Positions 1 through 8,480 of a stretch of DNA of 64,000 bases are shown here, one piece after another. The stretch covers positions 62,001 to 126,000 of the forward strand of contig CAWATW010000001.1 in the NCBI GenBank assembly GCA_963785075.1, in the 5' to 3' direction. How positions within the stretch are numbered: position 1 is the stretch's first letter; the number at the start of each line of letters is the position of its first letter. The DNA is from JAOUGY01 sp963785075 (GTDB taxonomy: Bacteria; Actinomycetota; Acidimicrobiia; Spongiisociales; ZC4RG35). The position numbers were made by a program, and so were the translations under genes. The notes under the pieces were generated by a model, which was not told the DNA's origin, searched no databases, and worked only from the letters and a program-made list of their open reading frames with translations.

Positions 1-80
1 CGATGGCCTCGGCGTTGATCGCTCTCGCAGGAGATGCCGATGACGACGCCACCTTCGTGATCATCGGGCCCCGCTCCTGA
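1..80 (+). CDS. 3' end of a truncated gene (possible PP2C/SpoIIE-type phosphatase tail)
   Basis: An open frame enters from the left edge and stops with TGA at 78-80. Only about 25 residues are visible, ending in a stretch with DDDATFVIIG. The C-termini of PP2C/SpoIIE-type serine phosphatases often end with a DD-(A/V)-T-hydrophobic beta strand like this one, and such phosphatases commonly neighbour sensor kinases like the next gene. That is the only hint, so the identification is weak. The start and most of the protein lie outside the window. Confidence 0.35.
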   Translation, partial: MASALIALAGDADDDATFVIIGPRS

Positions 81-159
81 GAGGGCGCCGCAGCTGGGAT
101 GTCCGACCGGGCTCGAGACGAATTGGGTCGGTATCGCCCCGATGTACCCTTACTGACCG

Positions 160-1350
160 ATGACGGCCGCCGATCCAACCGATGACGAGGCCAGACGACT
201 GGCCGAGCTCCACGAATACGACATCCTCGACTCCGTTTCGGAGGAGGCCTTCGACGCAATCACGTACCTCGCGTCCCAGATCTGCGATGTGCCGATCGCA
301 CTGATCAGCATCGTCGACAAGGACCGCCAGTGGTTCAAGAGCAGGGTGGGCCTCGAGGCCTCCGAGACCCACCGCGATCTCGCCTTCTGTGCTCACGCCA
401 TCCACGACCCGCTCGCCATGATGGTCGTGCCGGACGCGACCGCCGACGACCGATTCGCCGGCAATCCGCTGGTGACCGACGACCCCTCGATCCGGTTCTA
501 TGCCGGAGCGCCGCTGCGCACCCGAACGGGGAACGCCCTTGGAACGTTGTGCGTGATCGACCGCAAACCCCGCAGCCTCACACCGGAACAAGAACGTGCG
601 CTCAGGGCACTGTCGCTTCAGGTGATGGCATTGCTCGACTTGAGGCGCACCGTCGCCGAGCTCGAGGAGAAGCGGCGGGCCCTCGAGGAGGCCACCCGCC
701 AGCGTGACAGCTTGATGGCGATGGTCTCGCACGAGATCCGGATGCCGCTGAGTGTGGTGATCGGTTACATCGAGCTGCTCCGTACCTCCGAAGACCTCGA
801 GGCGCCGACTCGGAACGAGATGCTCGATGTGACGGCAAGGCAAGCAGGCGACGTTCTTGGCCTGATCGAGGACCTCCTGGTGGTCTCGAGGGGCGACACC
901 GATTCGTTGAAGGTCGATTCGATCCATGTCGACCTCGACCGCGCCGTGGCCCAGGTATTGGAGGGACTCGACGATGAGCAACGTCGATTGTGGGAGGTGC
1001 GGACTTCGGGTGCATCCGCCCTGGGAGACCCGGCGCGGGTCAGGCAGGTGGTTCGCAACCTCGTCGTCAATGCCCACCGGTATGGCGGTCCCCGGGTCGA
1101 GGTGGCGACCACGACCGACGGCACTACATCTCATGTGCTGGTGTCCGATGACGGCGATGGCGTCCCTGTCGAGGACAGAGACCGGATCTTCGAGCCCTTC
1201 ACACGCTCGGAGCGGTCGAGGGAGGCGGTCGGCTCGATCGGCCTTGGCCTGTCGATCGCACGAATGCTGGCCGAACGGATGGGCGGATCACTCACCTACC
1301 GCTACGAGGGTGGTCACAGCATCTTCGATCTAGCCCTGTCCACCGCCTGA
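160..1350 (+). CDS. GAF-domain sensor histidine kinase
   Basis: A soluble two-component sensor kinase of 396 residues. Residues about 20-165 form a GAF domain (IALISIVDKDRQWFKS near 46-61, then the GTLCVIDR strand near 128-135). A short coiled coil follows near 163-185, then a HisKA dimerisation domain with the phospho-acceptor His191 in SHEIRMPL. The C-terminal HATPase_c domain has a recognisable N box (NLVVNAHRYG), G1 (DDGDGVP) and G2 (GLGLSIA). No membrane segment is seen, so it should sense a cytosolic ligand or redox state. No response regulator lies beside it, and the next gene is convergent, so its partner is unknown. The H box reads IRMPL where LRTPL is usual. Confidence 0.9.
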   Translation: MTAADPTDDEARRLAELHEYDILDSVSEEAFDAITYLASQICDVPIALISIVDKDRQWFKSRVGLEASETHRDLAFCAHAIHDPLAMMVVPDATADDRFAGNPLVTDDPSIRFYAGAPLRTRTGNALGTLCVIDRKPRSLTPEQERALRALSLQVMALLDLRRTVAELEEKRRALEEATRQRDSLMAMVSHEIRMPLSVVIGYIELLRTSEDLEAPTRNEMLDVTARQAGDVLGLIEDLLVVSRGDTDSLKVDSIHVDLDRAVAQVLEGLDDEQRRLWEVRTSGASALGDPARVRQVVRNLVVNAHRYGGPRVEVATTTDGTTSHVLVSDDGDGVPVEDRDRIFEPFTRSERSREAVGSIGLGLSIARMLAERMGGSLTYRYEGGHSIFDLALSTA

Positions 1351-1361
1351 CACCACCCGAG

Positions 1362-3434
1362 TCACCTGGAAACGGCGATCGCATCGACTGCCACCGTCCC
1401 CGATGCGCCCACGACGAGTGGGTTCACATCCACCGACTGCAGATGCCCACGGAGGGACGCCACCAGATGGGCGAACGCCACAAGGGCGCGCGTGAGCGAA
1501 TCGAGATCGGCCGGGGCATTGCCCCTGACGCCTCGGAGTAGGTGACGCATCTGCAGCCGCTCGATCATGGCCCGAGCTCCTGCTGCGTCGAGTTCGGGCA
1601 GCGAGGTGGTCGCATCGCTCAGCACTTCGATCAGTGTGCCACCTGCACTCACCATCACAACCGGTCCAAACTGCTGATCGTGCACGGCGCCGAAGGCCAC
1701 CTCTATGCCGGTGGAAGCCATCTGCTGCACCACCACGGCCGAGCCGAGGGATGAGAGCGATCGGTACGCCGATCTCACCTGGTCGGCATCGGCGAGATCG
1801 AGATGCACGCCACCGACGTCGGACTTGTGCAGGTGTGCAGTGGTCTTGATTGCGACCGGGTATCCGATCCGGTTCGCTGCGGCGACGGCAGAGTCCTCCG
1901 AGTCGGCGGGCTCCGTCGGGGCCACCGGAACATCGAAGTCGGCAAGCATGGCCAGCGATTCCGCTTCTCCGAGAACGCGGGCCTCGCCGAGGCGAGGGAT
2001 CCATCTGGCTGTGGCCGGATGAGGTTCTCTCTCGAAGAGCCGGCGATGAGGATGGTCGAAGAGATGGCGTACCGCCCTCAATCCGGTCTCCAGCCCTCGA
2101 AGCACCGGAATCCCTGCGTCCGCGAGCAGTCGAGCCTCTCCGGGATCGATGGCGTCGGGCACGTTGCCGAGTACTGCCATTGCCTTCGTCGTTCGGCGTG
2201 CGATCGCCAGAAGCGTCGGCCCATACGATTCATCGGGGTTGTCCTCCTGCGTCAGGTCGAGGCTCGCCAGGATCGCGCCGACCGCAGGGTCGTCGGCCAA
2301 CGCCAGCGCCGACGAAGCCAAGACCTCGCCGGCGTCACGTCCGGTTCCCCAAGCGTCGACCGGATTCTCGGGCTCGAGGCCAGGATCGAGGAACCCGGCG
2401 AGACGCTCTTTGGTCGCAGGAGATATTCGGGCGAGTGGAACGCCGACGCGATCGGCGATGTCGATCAGCATCGTGCGCTCGCCACCGGAATCGTGCACCG
2501 AACCGAGTGCCGGCGTCGATGCGCGCCTTCCACCGGCGAACAGTGCCAGCGTGTCGGCCAGTTCCTCCATCGTGTCCACGAGGTGGGCCCGGTGGCCCCG
2601 GGCGAACGCTTCGAACGCACCATGATCGCCGGCGAGTGCGGCGGAGTGGGTTGCGACCGCCGAGCGGCCCCGTTCGGTGCGACCGACCTTGAGCACAACC
2701 ACGGGGATGTCCGCCTCTGCGGCGCGGTCGAGCGCCAGAGCCATCGCAGAGGGGTTTCGCACGGTCTCGAGAAAGAGTCCGATGGCCCGTGTCGACGCCA
2801 GCCCGACTGCGTGATTCAGATAGGCCGCCATGGTGGTTGCTAGCTCGTTGCCGGTCGAAACCACCAGGTTGAACCTCAGGTGCCGACGATTGTGGAGCAT
2901 TGCCGAGAACAACGATCCTGAATGGGTGAGGAACGTGACTCCGCCGGTTTCGAGGTCCCATGGTTGGTGGAATCCGCAGATACGGAGCCGGTGTTCGAGG
3001 TTCAGGAACCCCATCCCGTTGCCGCCGCACACAGGTACCGCGGCCTCGCGGGCAATGGCGGACAGACGCTGGACGATCGGTTCGCCGTCGGCGGTGTTGC
3101 CGTGGCACGAAGCGAACACCGCGAGCGAACGGGCTCCTGCGGCCACCGCCGCCTCGAACTCGTCGACCAGGACCCGGTTGGCAACCGCCACGACGGCGAG
3201 GTCGACCGCTCCGACCTCGGAGATGTGCGGAGCTACGGCCAAACCCTCGATCTCTGCGTACCGCCGATTGATCGGATGGATGCGTCCTTCGTACCCTCCA
3301 CCCACGAGTTGCCTGATCAGGTGATTCCCGACGGTGCCCAGGCGGGCGCTGGCTCCGATGACCGCAACTGAGCGCGCCTCGAGCATTGCTGACAGTCCAC
3401 CATTCGAGGAGTCCCCGGCAATGACTGCACCCAT
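1362..3434 (-). CDS. ADP-forming acyl-CoA synthetase (acetate-CoA ligase family)
   Basis: A 690-residue one-chain enzyme of the ADP-forming acyl-CoA synthetase superfamily. An N-terminal CoA-binding Rossmann domain (SVAVIGASARLGTVGN near residue 22) is followed by succinyl-CoA-synthetase-like domains. The motif THSAALAGDHGAF near residue 262 matches the conserved phospho-histidine segment (usually SHTGALAG). A C-terminal ATP-grasp domain follows (YPVAIKTTAHLHKSDVGGV). The family makes acyl-CoA from an acid, ATP and CoA, or runs in reverse to conserve ATP. It starts with ATG 20 bases downstream of an inverted-repeat operator shared with the divergent TetR gene, so it is probably a target of that regulator. 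The acid used is not evident from sequence. Confidence 0.87.
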   Translation of the reverse strand: MGAVIAGDSSNGGLSAMLEARSVAVIGASARLGTVGNHLIRQLVGGGYEGRIHPINRRYAEIEGLAVAPHISEVGAVDLAVVAVANRVLVDEFEAAVAAGARSLAVFASCHGNTADGEPIVQRLSAIAREAAVPVCGGNGMGFLNLEHRLRICGFHQPWDLETGGVTFLTHSGSLFSAMLHNRRHLRFNLVVSTGNELATTMAAYLNHAVGLASTRAIGLFLETVRNPSAMALALDRAAEADIPVVVLKVGRTERGRSAVATHSAALAGDHGAFEAFARGHRAHLVDTMEELADTLALFAGGRRASTPALGSVHDSGGERTMLIDIADRVGVPLARISPATKERLAGFLDPGLEPENPVDAWGTGRDAGEVLASSALALADDPAVGAILASLDLTQEDNPDESYGPTLLAIARRTTKAMAVLGNVPDAIDPGEARLLADAGIPVLRGLETGLRAVRHLFDHPHRRLFEREPHPATARWIPRLGEARVLGEAESLAMLADFDVPVAPTEPADSEDSAVAAANRIGYPVAIKTTAHLHKSDVGGVHLDLADADQVRSAYRSLSSLGSAVVVQQMASTGIEVAFGAVHDQQFGPVVMVSAGGTLIEVLSDATTSLPELDAAGARAMIERLQMRHLLRGVRGNAPADLDSLTRALVAFAHLVASLRGHLQSVDVNPLVVGASGTVAVDAIAVSR

Positions 3435-3454
3435 CGACCACGCCCTCCAGGTGA

Positions 3455-3474
3455 TTGAACGGCGATTCAGGATA
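3455..3474 (-). promoter_or_regulatory. TetR operator site A overlapping a -10 box
   Basis: On the minus strand the -10-like TATCCT (3469-3474) runs directly into CTGAAT-CGCC-GTTCAA (3455-3470), an inverted repeat with one imperfect position. It lies between the acyl-CoA synthetase (start 3434) and the divergent TetR gene (start 3509). The same arrangement recurs at 9873-9892 and 12332-12351, and a related site without the overlapping -10 lies at 4170-4185. Confidence 0.6.
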
Positions 3475-3508
3475 CCTCCGACGGGCGCCGTCGGTACGCT
3501 GCAGCCTC

Positions 3509-4120
3509 GTGGCCCGACCCAGCGTCAGCGATGAGCGTCGCCTGCAGATCGTGGAGGCGGCGGCAGCCGTGATCGCCGAGCGAGGAGTGTGCGAGGCGCG
3601 CATCGCCGATGTCGCCGAGCGGATCGGAATCAGCCCGGCGCTCGTGCTCTACTACTTCCCCTCCAAAGACGCGCTCCTGGTCGAAGCCTTGACCCATCGG
3701 GATCGGGAGTTCTTCGATGCCGTGACCGAGGCGTCGGTGGGGGTCGAGCGTGCCTCCGACAGGTTGAAGATGATCATCGAGGCGAGCTGTCCGCCGGAGG
3801 ATGACATCGCTCACGACGACAACGAATGGAACCTGTGGCTGGAGATGTGGAGTCGCTCGCGCCATGACCCCGGTCTCGCCCGCGCCCGCAGTGACCTCGA
3901 CGCCCAATTCCGGGAGATGATCGCCGACATCGTGCGGGTCGGAGTCACCACTGGCGAGTTCGACGGCGGGGTCGATCCGGAGCGCTTTTCGATCATGCTT
4001 ACCGCCCTCATCGACGGGCTGGCCATCCAGGTGCTGCTGCGAGACGACGCGGTGTCACGGCAGACGATGCGGGACATGTGTGTCGAAACGGCGTTCAGGG
4101 CACTCATGAACGGCGGGTGA
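3509..4120 (+). CDS. TetR-family regulator (BetI-like), probable controller of the island
   Basis: A 203-residue TetR repressor. The N-terminal helix-turn-helix is typical (RLQIVEAAAAVIAERG, then IADVAERIGISPALVLYYF), and the C-terminal ligand-binding domain resembles the BetI type. I chose the GTG at 3509 because the protein then begins about nine residues before helix 1; an upstream TTG at 3455 would place the start inside the operator. The gene is divergent from the acyl-CoA synthetase, with operator site A between them, which is the usual layout of an autoregulated TetR. Related sites lie before the transporter, the aminotransferase, the Rieske oxygenase and the acyl-CoA dehydrogenase. 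The ligand is unknown; BetI resemblance makes a quaternary amine or its CoA derivative possible, but this is inference. Confidence 0.88.
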   Translation: MARPSVSDERRLQIVEAAAAVIAERGVCEARIADVAERIGISPALVLYYFPSKDALLVEALTHRDREFFDAVTEASVGVERASDRLKMIIEASCPPEDDIAHDDNEWNLWLEMWSRSRHDPGLARARSDLDAQFREMIADIVRVGVTTGEFDGGVDPERFSIMLTALIDGLAIQVLLRDDAVSRQTMRDMCVETAFRALMNGG

Positions 4121-4159
4121 AGACCGGCCTTTTCCGGCGCCCGTCAAAAGGCGAGGGGG

Positions 4160-4185
4160 TAGGGTCTCGTTGAACAAATGTCCAA
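4160..4185 (+). promoter_or_regulatory. -10 box and TetR operator site B of the potDBC operon
   Basis: TAGGGT (4160-4165) is a plausible -10 box. It is followed by TTGAAC-AAAT-GTCCAA (4170-4185), which differs from a perfect repeat at one position and has the same 4-base spacer as the other sites. A longer imperfect dyad, CTCGTTG...CAACGAG, spans 4166-4189. The expected transcription start would fall inside the operator. Confidence 0.5.
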
Positions 4186-4204
4186 CGAGCGAGCGGAGAC
4201 GATC

Positions 4205-5491
4205 GTGGCATTTCATCCTCGGGATCATTGGGACCCCCGAACCGGCAGACGGTTGTACACCCGTCGGGAGTTCATGTGGCGGGCCGGCGCACTGGGTGTG
4301 AGCCTCACATCGATGTCCGCCATCCTCTCTGCTTGTGGTGGCGGCGAGAGCGAGTCGGCCGGTGAGGTCGTCATCGGTTCCCCGTCGAGCCCGGTTTCAC
4401 AACCGTTGTTCGATGACAACGTCGCGATCGAATCGGGTTTGACCCCCGAGACCGGTCCGCTCCGCATCTACAACTGGGCCGATTACATCAACCCCGACAC
4501 GGTCGTCGCCGCCGAAGAGGCACTCGGCGTCGACATCGAGCTGAGCACCTTCTTCAACGAAGAGGAGGCGCTCCAGAAGCTGCTGTCCGGCGAGGTCAAT
4601 TTCGATGTCTTCTTCCCGGTGGCGGCTTCCATCCCCAAGGTGGTGGCAGCCAAGCTGATCCAGCCGATCAACCACGATTACATCCCGAACCTGGTCAACG
4701 TGTGGCCGCAGCTCGCCGATCCTTTCTACGACCAGGGTTCGCAGTACTCCGTCCCCTACACGGTGTATCAGACCGGGATTGCATGGCGGACGGACATCGT
4801 GGACTCGGCAGACGTCGAAGGCATCGACAACCCCTGGGACGTCTTCTGGAATCCGGCCTATTCGGGTGTGACCGGCCTCTACGACGACTTCCGTGAGACC
4901 CTGTCGATGGTGATGCTGCGCAACGGCGTCGCCGACCCCAAGAACGCCACGCCGGAGGAGATCGAGACCGCCGGACAGGACCTGGCCGGCCTCGTGGATC
5001 TGATGAACATCCGGTACTCGATCGACGGCGTGTATTCGGGGATACCAGAGGGGCGGTTCGGGCTCCACATGTCGTGGTCGGGAGACGTGGTGGCATCCCC
5101 CTACTACTGGGCCGAGGGAGAAGACCCATCGATCACGCGCTACCTGTGGCCGGCGCGTACCCCCGGTTCGACCAGAGCACAGATCGCCAACGACACGCTC
5201 ACCGTGTTGAAGGGTGCCGAGCATCCGGTCCTCGCCCATCGCTTTCTCGACTTCATGCTCGACGAGGCAAACGCACTCGAGAACTTCGGATGGAACGGGT
5301 ACCAGCCGCCTCAGAAAGGCCTCGATGTCTCGCTTCTCGTCCAGGACGAATGGGTCGTGCCGTATCTCGAGTCGGCGGTGGTGCTACCAGAGGACTTCGA
5401 CACCGACCGGGGGGTGGTGCCGACACAGTTGACGGCCGATCAGGAGGCGAGGTTCAACGACGCCTGGTCTGTTGCCAAGGCCGGCGGCTGA
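4205..5491 (+). CDS. Spermidine/putrescine-type ABC transporter substrate-binding lipoprotein
   Basis: A 428-residue PotD-like (SBP_bac type) binding protein. The N-terminus carries a twin-arginine signal (TRREFMWRAG, RR at 20-21) ending in a lipobox LSAC with Cys44, so it should be exported folded by Tat and lipid-anchored outside the membrane. PLRIYNWADYINPDTV is the typical start of the mature PotD fold. I chose GTG 4205, which has GGAG six bases upstream; an ATG at 4178 is in frame but has no close ribosome site and lies inside operator site B. It is followed by two permeases; the ATPase is encoded on the opposite strand at 7408-8472. The substrate could be a polyamine, a quaternary amine or another small cation. 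Confidence 0.87.
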   Translation: MAFHPRDHWDPRTGRRLYTRREFMWRAGALGVSLTSMSAILSACGGGESESAGEVVIGSPSSPVSQPLFDDNVAIESGLTPETGPLRIYNWADYINPDTVVAAEEALGVDIELSTFFNEEEALQKLLSGEVNFDVFFPVAASIPKVVAAKLIQPINHDYIPNLVNVWPQLADPFYDQGSQYSVPYTVYQTGIAWRTDIVDSADVEGIDNPWDVFWNPAYSGVTGLYDDFRETLSMVMLRNGVADPKNATPEEIETAGQDLAGLVDLMNIRYSIDGVYSGIPEGRFGLHMSWSGDVVASPYYWAEGEDPSITRYLWPARTPGSTRAQIANDTLTVLKGAEHPVLAHRFLDFMLDEANALENFGWNGYQPPQKGLDVSLLVQDEWVVPYLESAVVLPEDFDTDRGVVPTQLTADQEARFNDAWSVAKAGG

Positions 5492-5497
5492 CGGTCG

Positions 5498-6421
5498 GTG
5501 CCGTCGAATCTCCAGTCGTCGGAGTCGGACCGCGTCGGGGCTCGCTCCTGGATCTGGCAGGCGTTCGCGGCGCCCGGCCTGTTGTGGTTGGTCCTGCTGT
5601 TCGTCGTTCCCTTCTACGCCGTGCTCGCGGTGGCGATGGGTCGTATCGATCCGATCGTGTTGCGGCCCGTGCCGGAGTGGAACCCTCTGCGGTGGGACCC
5701 GAGCCCGTTCGGATCGGTGCTATCGGATCTGTTCACGGGGGCGCTGGGTCGAATCGCACTTCGGACGCTGGTGTACGTCACGATCGCGTGTGTCTTGTGC
5801 TTCGTGATCGGGTACCCCGTCGCCTACTTCGTCGCTCGTCGTGTCCAGCGGCGGAAAGGGCTGTGGTTGCTCGGTCTGCTCGCGCCGTTCTGGGTCAACT
5901 ACCTGATGAGGATGCTCGCCTGGGTGAACCTGCTCAGCCCCGATGGTCTGGTGAACCGCACCATGGAGGCCATGGGTGTCCCGGGCCAGCCGTGGCTGGA
6001 GGGCAGGCACAGCACGGTCATCTTCGGGCTGGTGTATGGCTATCTGCCGTTCTTCATTCTCCCGCTGTACGCCGCACTGGACAGGATCGATCGCCAGGTC
6101 CTCGAGGCGGCCAGAGACCTCGGTGCCTCACCCCGACAGGCCTTCTGGCGTGTCACGCTCCCGCTGTCGAAGCAGGGGATCCTGGCGGGTCTGGTCATCG
6201 TCATGCTGCCGATGTTCGGTGACTACTACACGCCCAACCTGCTGTCAGGGTCGCCCCGTACCCGCATGATCGGCAACCAGATCGATCAGTTCGTGAACCA
6301 GACGACATCCCAGGGCGGTGAGGGGGCTGCGTTGACGATCGTGCTGATGGGGGCCGTGGCCATGCTGATGCTCTACTACCTGTTCAACATCGCTCGAGTC
6401 ACCCAGGAGTCCCGCTCGTGA
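5498..6421 (+). CDS. potB: ABC transporter permease, PotB type
   Basis: A 307-residue inner-membrane permease of the spermidine/putrescine class, with about six membrane helices and the EAA loop (LEAARDLGASPRQAFWRVTLP) that docks to the ATPase. It starts with GTG six bases after the stop of the binding protein. The next permease begins before this one ends (GTGA, 4-base overlap), so the two should be made in a fixed ratio. An N-terminal soluble tail of about 18 residues precedes the first helix. Substrate specificity cannot be read from the permease. Confidence 0.87.
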   Translation: MPSNLQSSESDRVGARSWIWQAFAAPGLLWLVLLFVVPFYAVLAVAMGRIDPIVLRPVPEWNPLRWDPSPFGSVLSDLFTGALGRIALRTLVYVTIACVLCFVIGYPVAYFVARRVQRRKGLWLLGLLAPFWVNYLMRMLAWVNLLSPDGLVNRTMEAMGVPGQPWLEGRHSTVIFGLVYGYLPFFILPLYAALDRIDRQVLEAARDLGASPRQAFWRVTLPLSKQGILAGLVIVMLPMFGDYYTPNLLSGSPRTRMIGNQIDQFVNQTTSQGGEGAALTIVLMGAVAMLMLYYLFNIARVTQESRS

Positions 6422-7296
6422 GCCGTATTCGCTCGTGGTTCTCCAATCCGTGGGCACAGCCGAGGATCCTCAGGATCCTGGCGCTCGGGTATGTGCTCTG
6501 GTCGCTCCTGCCTGTCCTGATCGCGATCCAGTTCTCATTCAACGCCGGGCGGTCCCGCAGCGTGTGGCAGGGGTTCTCCCTGCGGTGGTACCTGACCGAC
6601 GCCGGCTCGGTGGCGCGGGACGAGTCGCTGCGGCTCGCCCTCACCCAGAGCATCAGGCTTGCGCTCCTCACGATGCTGGTGGCCACACCGATCGGTGTGG
6701 CGTTGGCGCTCGGTCTCGCCCGGTGGCGCGGGAGAGGTGCGCGTTCGGCCGGTTTCCTGATGCTGGTTCCACTCGTGACCCCTGAGATCGTCATGGGCGT
6801 CGCACTCTTCCTCGTGTTCGACAACCTGTACGACTTCGTCGGGTTCGGCACGCCGGCCCAGTTGCTCGGTCACGTGACGTTCTCGATCTCCTTCGTGGTG
6901 GTGATCGTGAGGGGGAGATTGTTCGCCATCGGTCGGGACTACGAAGAGGCGGCGATGGATCTGGGCGCCTCGCCATGGGAGGCGACGAAGCGCGTGCTGT
7001 TCCCGATGCTCGCACCGGCGATCTTTGCGTCGTTTGCCATCGTCTTTGCGATCTCGATCGACGACTTCGTCATCAGCCAGTTCCTGTCGGGTGGCGCCGA
7101 CTCGGTCACGATCCCCGTGCGGCTCTACTCGGGCGCGCGTCTCGCTCCGCCGCCGTCGCTGAATGCCCTCGCCACCATCCTGCTCGTCGCCACGGTGGGC
7201 GCCGTCGGCACCGCCGGAATGATTCTCAAACGGCTCGACCGCCGCGAGGGCAGCGAAGAATCCGCGGTCGCTGCGATCAGTCGACTCGAGTTCTAG
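6418..7296 (+). CDS. potC: ABC transporter permease, PotC type
   Basis: A 292-residue partner permease, also with about six membrane helices and an EAA motif (YEEAAMDLGASPWEATKRVLFP). The GTG start overlaps the potB stop by four bases. The FAIVFAISIDDFVISQFLSG segment is characteristic of PotC proteins. A GC-rich hairpin three bases after the stop closes the unit. The gene is convergent with the ATPase gene, so the four transporter parts come from two transcripts that appear to share one regulator. Confidence 0.88.
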   Translation: MSRIRSWFSNPWAQPRILRILALGYVLWSLLPVLIAIQFSFNAGRSRSVWQGFSLRWYLTDAGSVARDESLRLALTQSIRLALLTMLVATPIGVALALGLARWRGRGARSAGFLMLVPLVTPEIVMGVALFLVFDNLYDFVGFGTPAQLLGHVTFSISFVVVIVRGRLFAIGRDYEEAAMDLGASPWEATKRVLFPMLAPAIFASFAIVFAISIDDFVISQFLSGGADSVTIPVRLYSGARLAPPPSLNALATILLVATVGAVGTAGMILKRLDRREGSEESAVAAISRLEF

Positions 7297-7298
7297 GA

Positions 7299-7315
7299 GC
7301 CGGGCTCCGCCCGGC
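7299..7315 (+). terminator. Hairpin after potC
   Basis: GCCGGGC-TCC-GCCCGGC forms a perfect 7-bp stem with a 3-base loop starting three bases past the potC stop. There is no T-tract, which is common for actinobacterial terminators. Confidence 0.6.
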
Positions 7316-7337
7316 GTCTCCAGTCGCCAGTCTCCGG
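7316..7337. repeat. Heptamer tandem repeat, three units
   Basis: Consecutive 7-base units GTCTCCA, GTCGCCA and GTCTCCG lie between the convergent potC and potA genes. Similar heptamer arrays lie at 50050-50098, 58751-58778 and about 17871-17912. Confidence 0.55.
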
Positions 7338-7407
7338 TGGCAGCGGAAAGGTGGGCGACGATCGGCGCGGTCGTGCACGCCGCCAGGGTGCCACCGGCAC
7401 TCGACAC

Positions 7408-8472
7408 TCACGCCAGCAACCGGAGTGCTTCGGGGGGCAAGGTGAGCGAGATCTCCGAACCGCGGACGGGTGCCGTTCCATCGCCCCGATTGGGAACGAT
7501 CGCCTGGATCTCGCCCAGCCCGGGAACATGCATCAGAACCTGAAGCATCGGACCCATGTAGACAACCCGGCTCACCGAGCCCGTGAGGGCGTTCAACCCG
7601 GTGCCGCCGAGAACCACCCGCTCGGGTCGGATACACACTCGGGCTGGGCCGTGGGCGTCGACTGCTCCGACCCCGGCGACCAACTCGTGTCCACCGGCGT
7701 TGACACGGCACCCGCCGTTCCCGTCGGAGCCGACCGCAGTGGCGTCGAGCAGGTTCGACAGGCCGAGAAAATCGGCGATGGCGGCGGAGGCCGGCTTCTC
7801 GTAGACCTCGGCAGGGGTTCCCATCTGTTCGATCAGCCCGTGCGACATGACCGCCAGGCGATCCGACATGGTGAGGGCTTCTTCCTGGTCGTGAGTGACG
7901 TACACGAACGTGATGCCCACCTGTTCCTGGAGTGCTTTCAGCTCGATCTGGAGTGCCTTTCTGAGCTTGGCGTCGAGCGCTCCGAGCGGCTCGTCGAGCA
8001 ACAGGACGGATGGTTCGAGGATGAGGGAACGCGCCAGCGCAACCCGCTGCTGCTGTCCCCCGGAGAGCTGGGTGGGCCGCCGGTTCTCCAGACCGGACAG
8101 CTGCACCATGTCGAGTGCGCGACCGACCTTGCGGGCGACGTCCTGCTTCGGGATGTCCGCGTACTTGAGCCCGAACGCCACGTTCTCGCCGACGGAAAGG
8201 TGGGGGAACAGGGCATAGCTCTGAAACACCGTGTTCACGGGACGCCGATGCGGAGGCACATCCCACATGTCGACCCCGTCGATGCGGATGCTGCCGGCCG
8301 TCGGTCTCTCGAAGCCGGCGATCATGCGAAGGGTGCTGGTCTTTCCGCACCCCGACGGTCCGAGGAGCGAGAAGAACTCGCCGCCGGCGACAACCAGGTC
8401 GAGTCGATCGACGGCCACGACATCGCCAAAACGCTTGTGGAGTTCGATCAGCTCTACCGTGCCGCCGGCCAT
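7408..8472 (-). CDS. potA: Spermidine/putrescine-type ABC transporter ATPase
   Basis: A 354-residue ATP-binding subunit of the PotA/UgpC class. Walker A is GPSGCGKTS (about 38-46), the signature is LSGGQQQR, and Walker B is LLLDEPLGALD. The switch His is in YVTHDQEEAL, and the C-terminus has a TOBE-like regulatory region. I chose the ATG at 8472 because VELIELHKRFGDVVAVD then follows at once, as in other PotA proteins. It begins eight bases after the aminotransferase stop, so the two form an operon under operator site C. The separation from its permease genes on the opposite strand is unusual, but no other ATPase nearby fits them. Confidence 0.9.
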   Translation of the reverse strand: MAGGTVELIELHKRFGDVVAVDRLDLVVAGGEFFSLLGPSGCGKTSTLRMIAGFERPTAGSIRIDGVDMWDVPPHRRPVNTVFQSYALFPHLSVGENVAFGLKYADIPKQDVARKVGRALDMVQLSGLENRRPTQLSGGQQQRVALARSLILEPSVLLLDEPLGALDAKLRKALQIELKALQEQVGITFVYVTHDQEEALTMSDRLAVMSHGLIEQMGTPAEVYEKPASAAIADFLGLSNLLDATAVGSDGNGGCRVNAGGHELVAGVGAVDAHGPARVCIRPERVVLGGTGLNALTGSVSRVVYMGPMLQVLMHVPGLGEIQAIVPNRGDGTAPVRGSEISLTLPPEALRLLA

Positions 8473-8480
8473 GCGGGAGC

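Noticed and set aside
1803..2843. A 346-codon open frame antisense to the acyl-CoA synthetase
   Set aside because: Arg/Cys-rich translation without family features; the opposite strand encodes a full-length enzyme.
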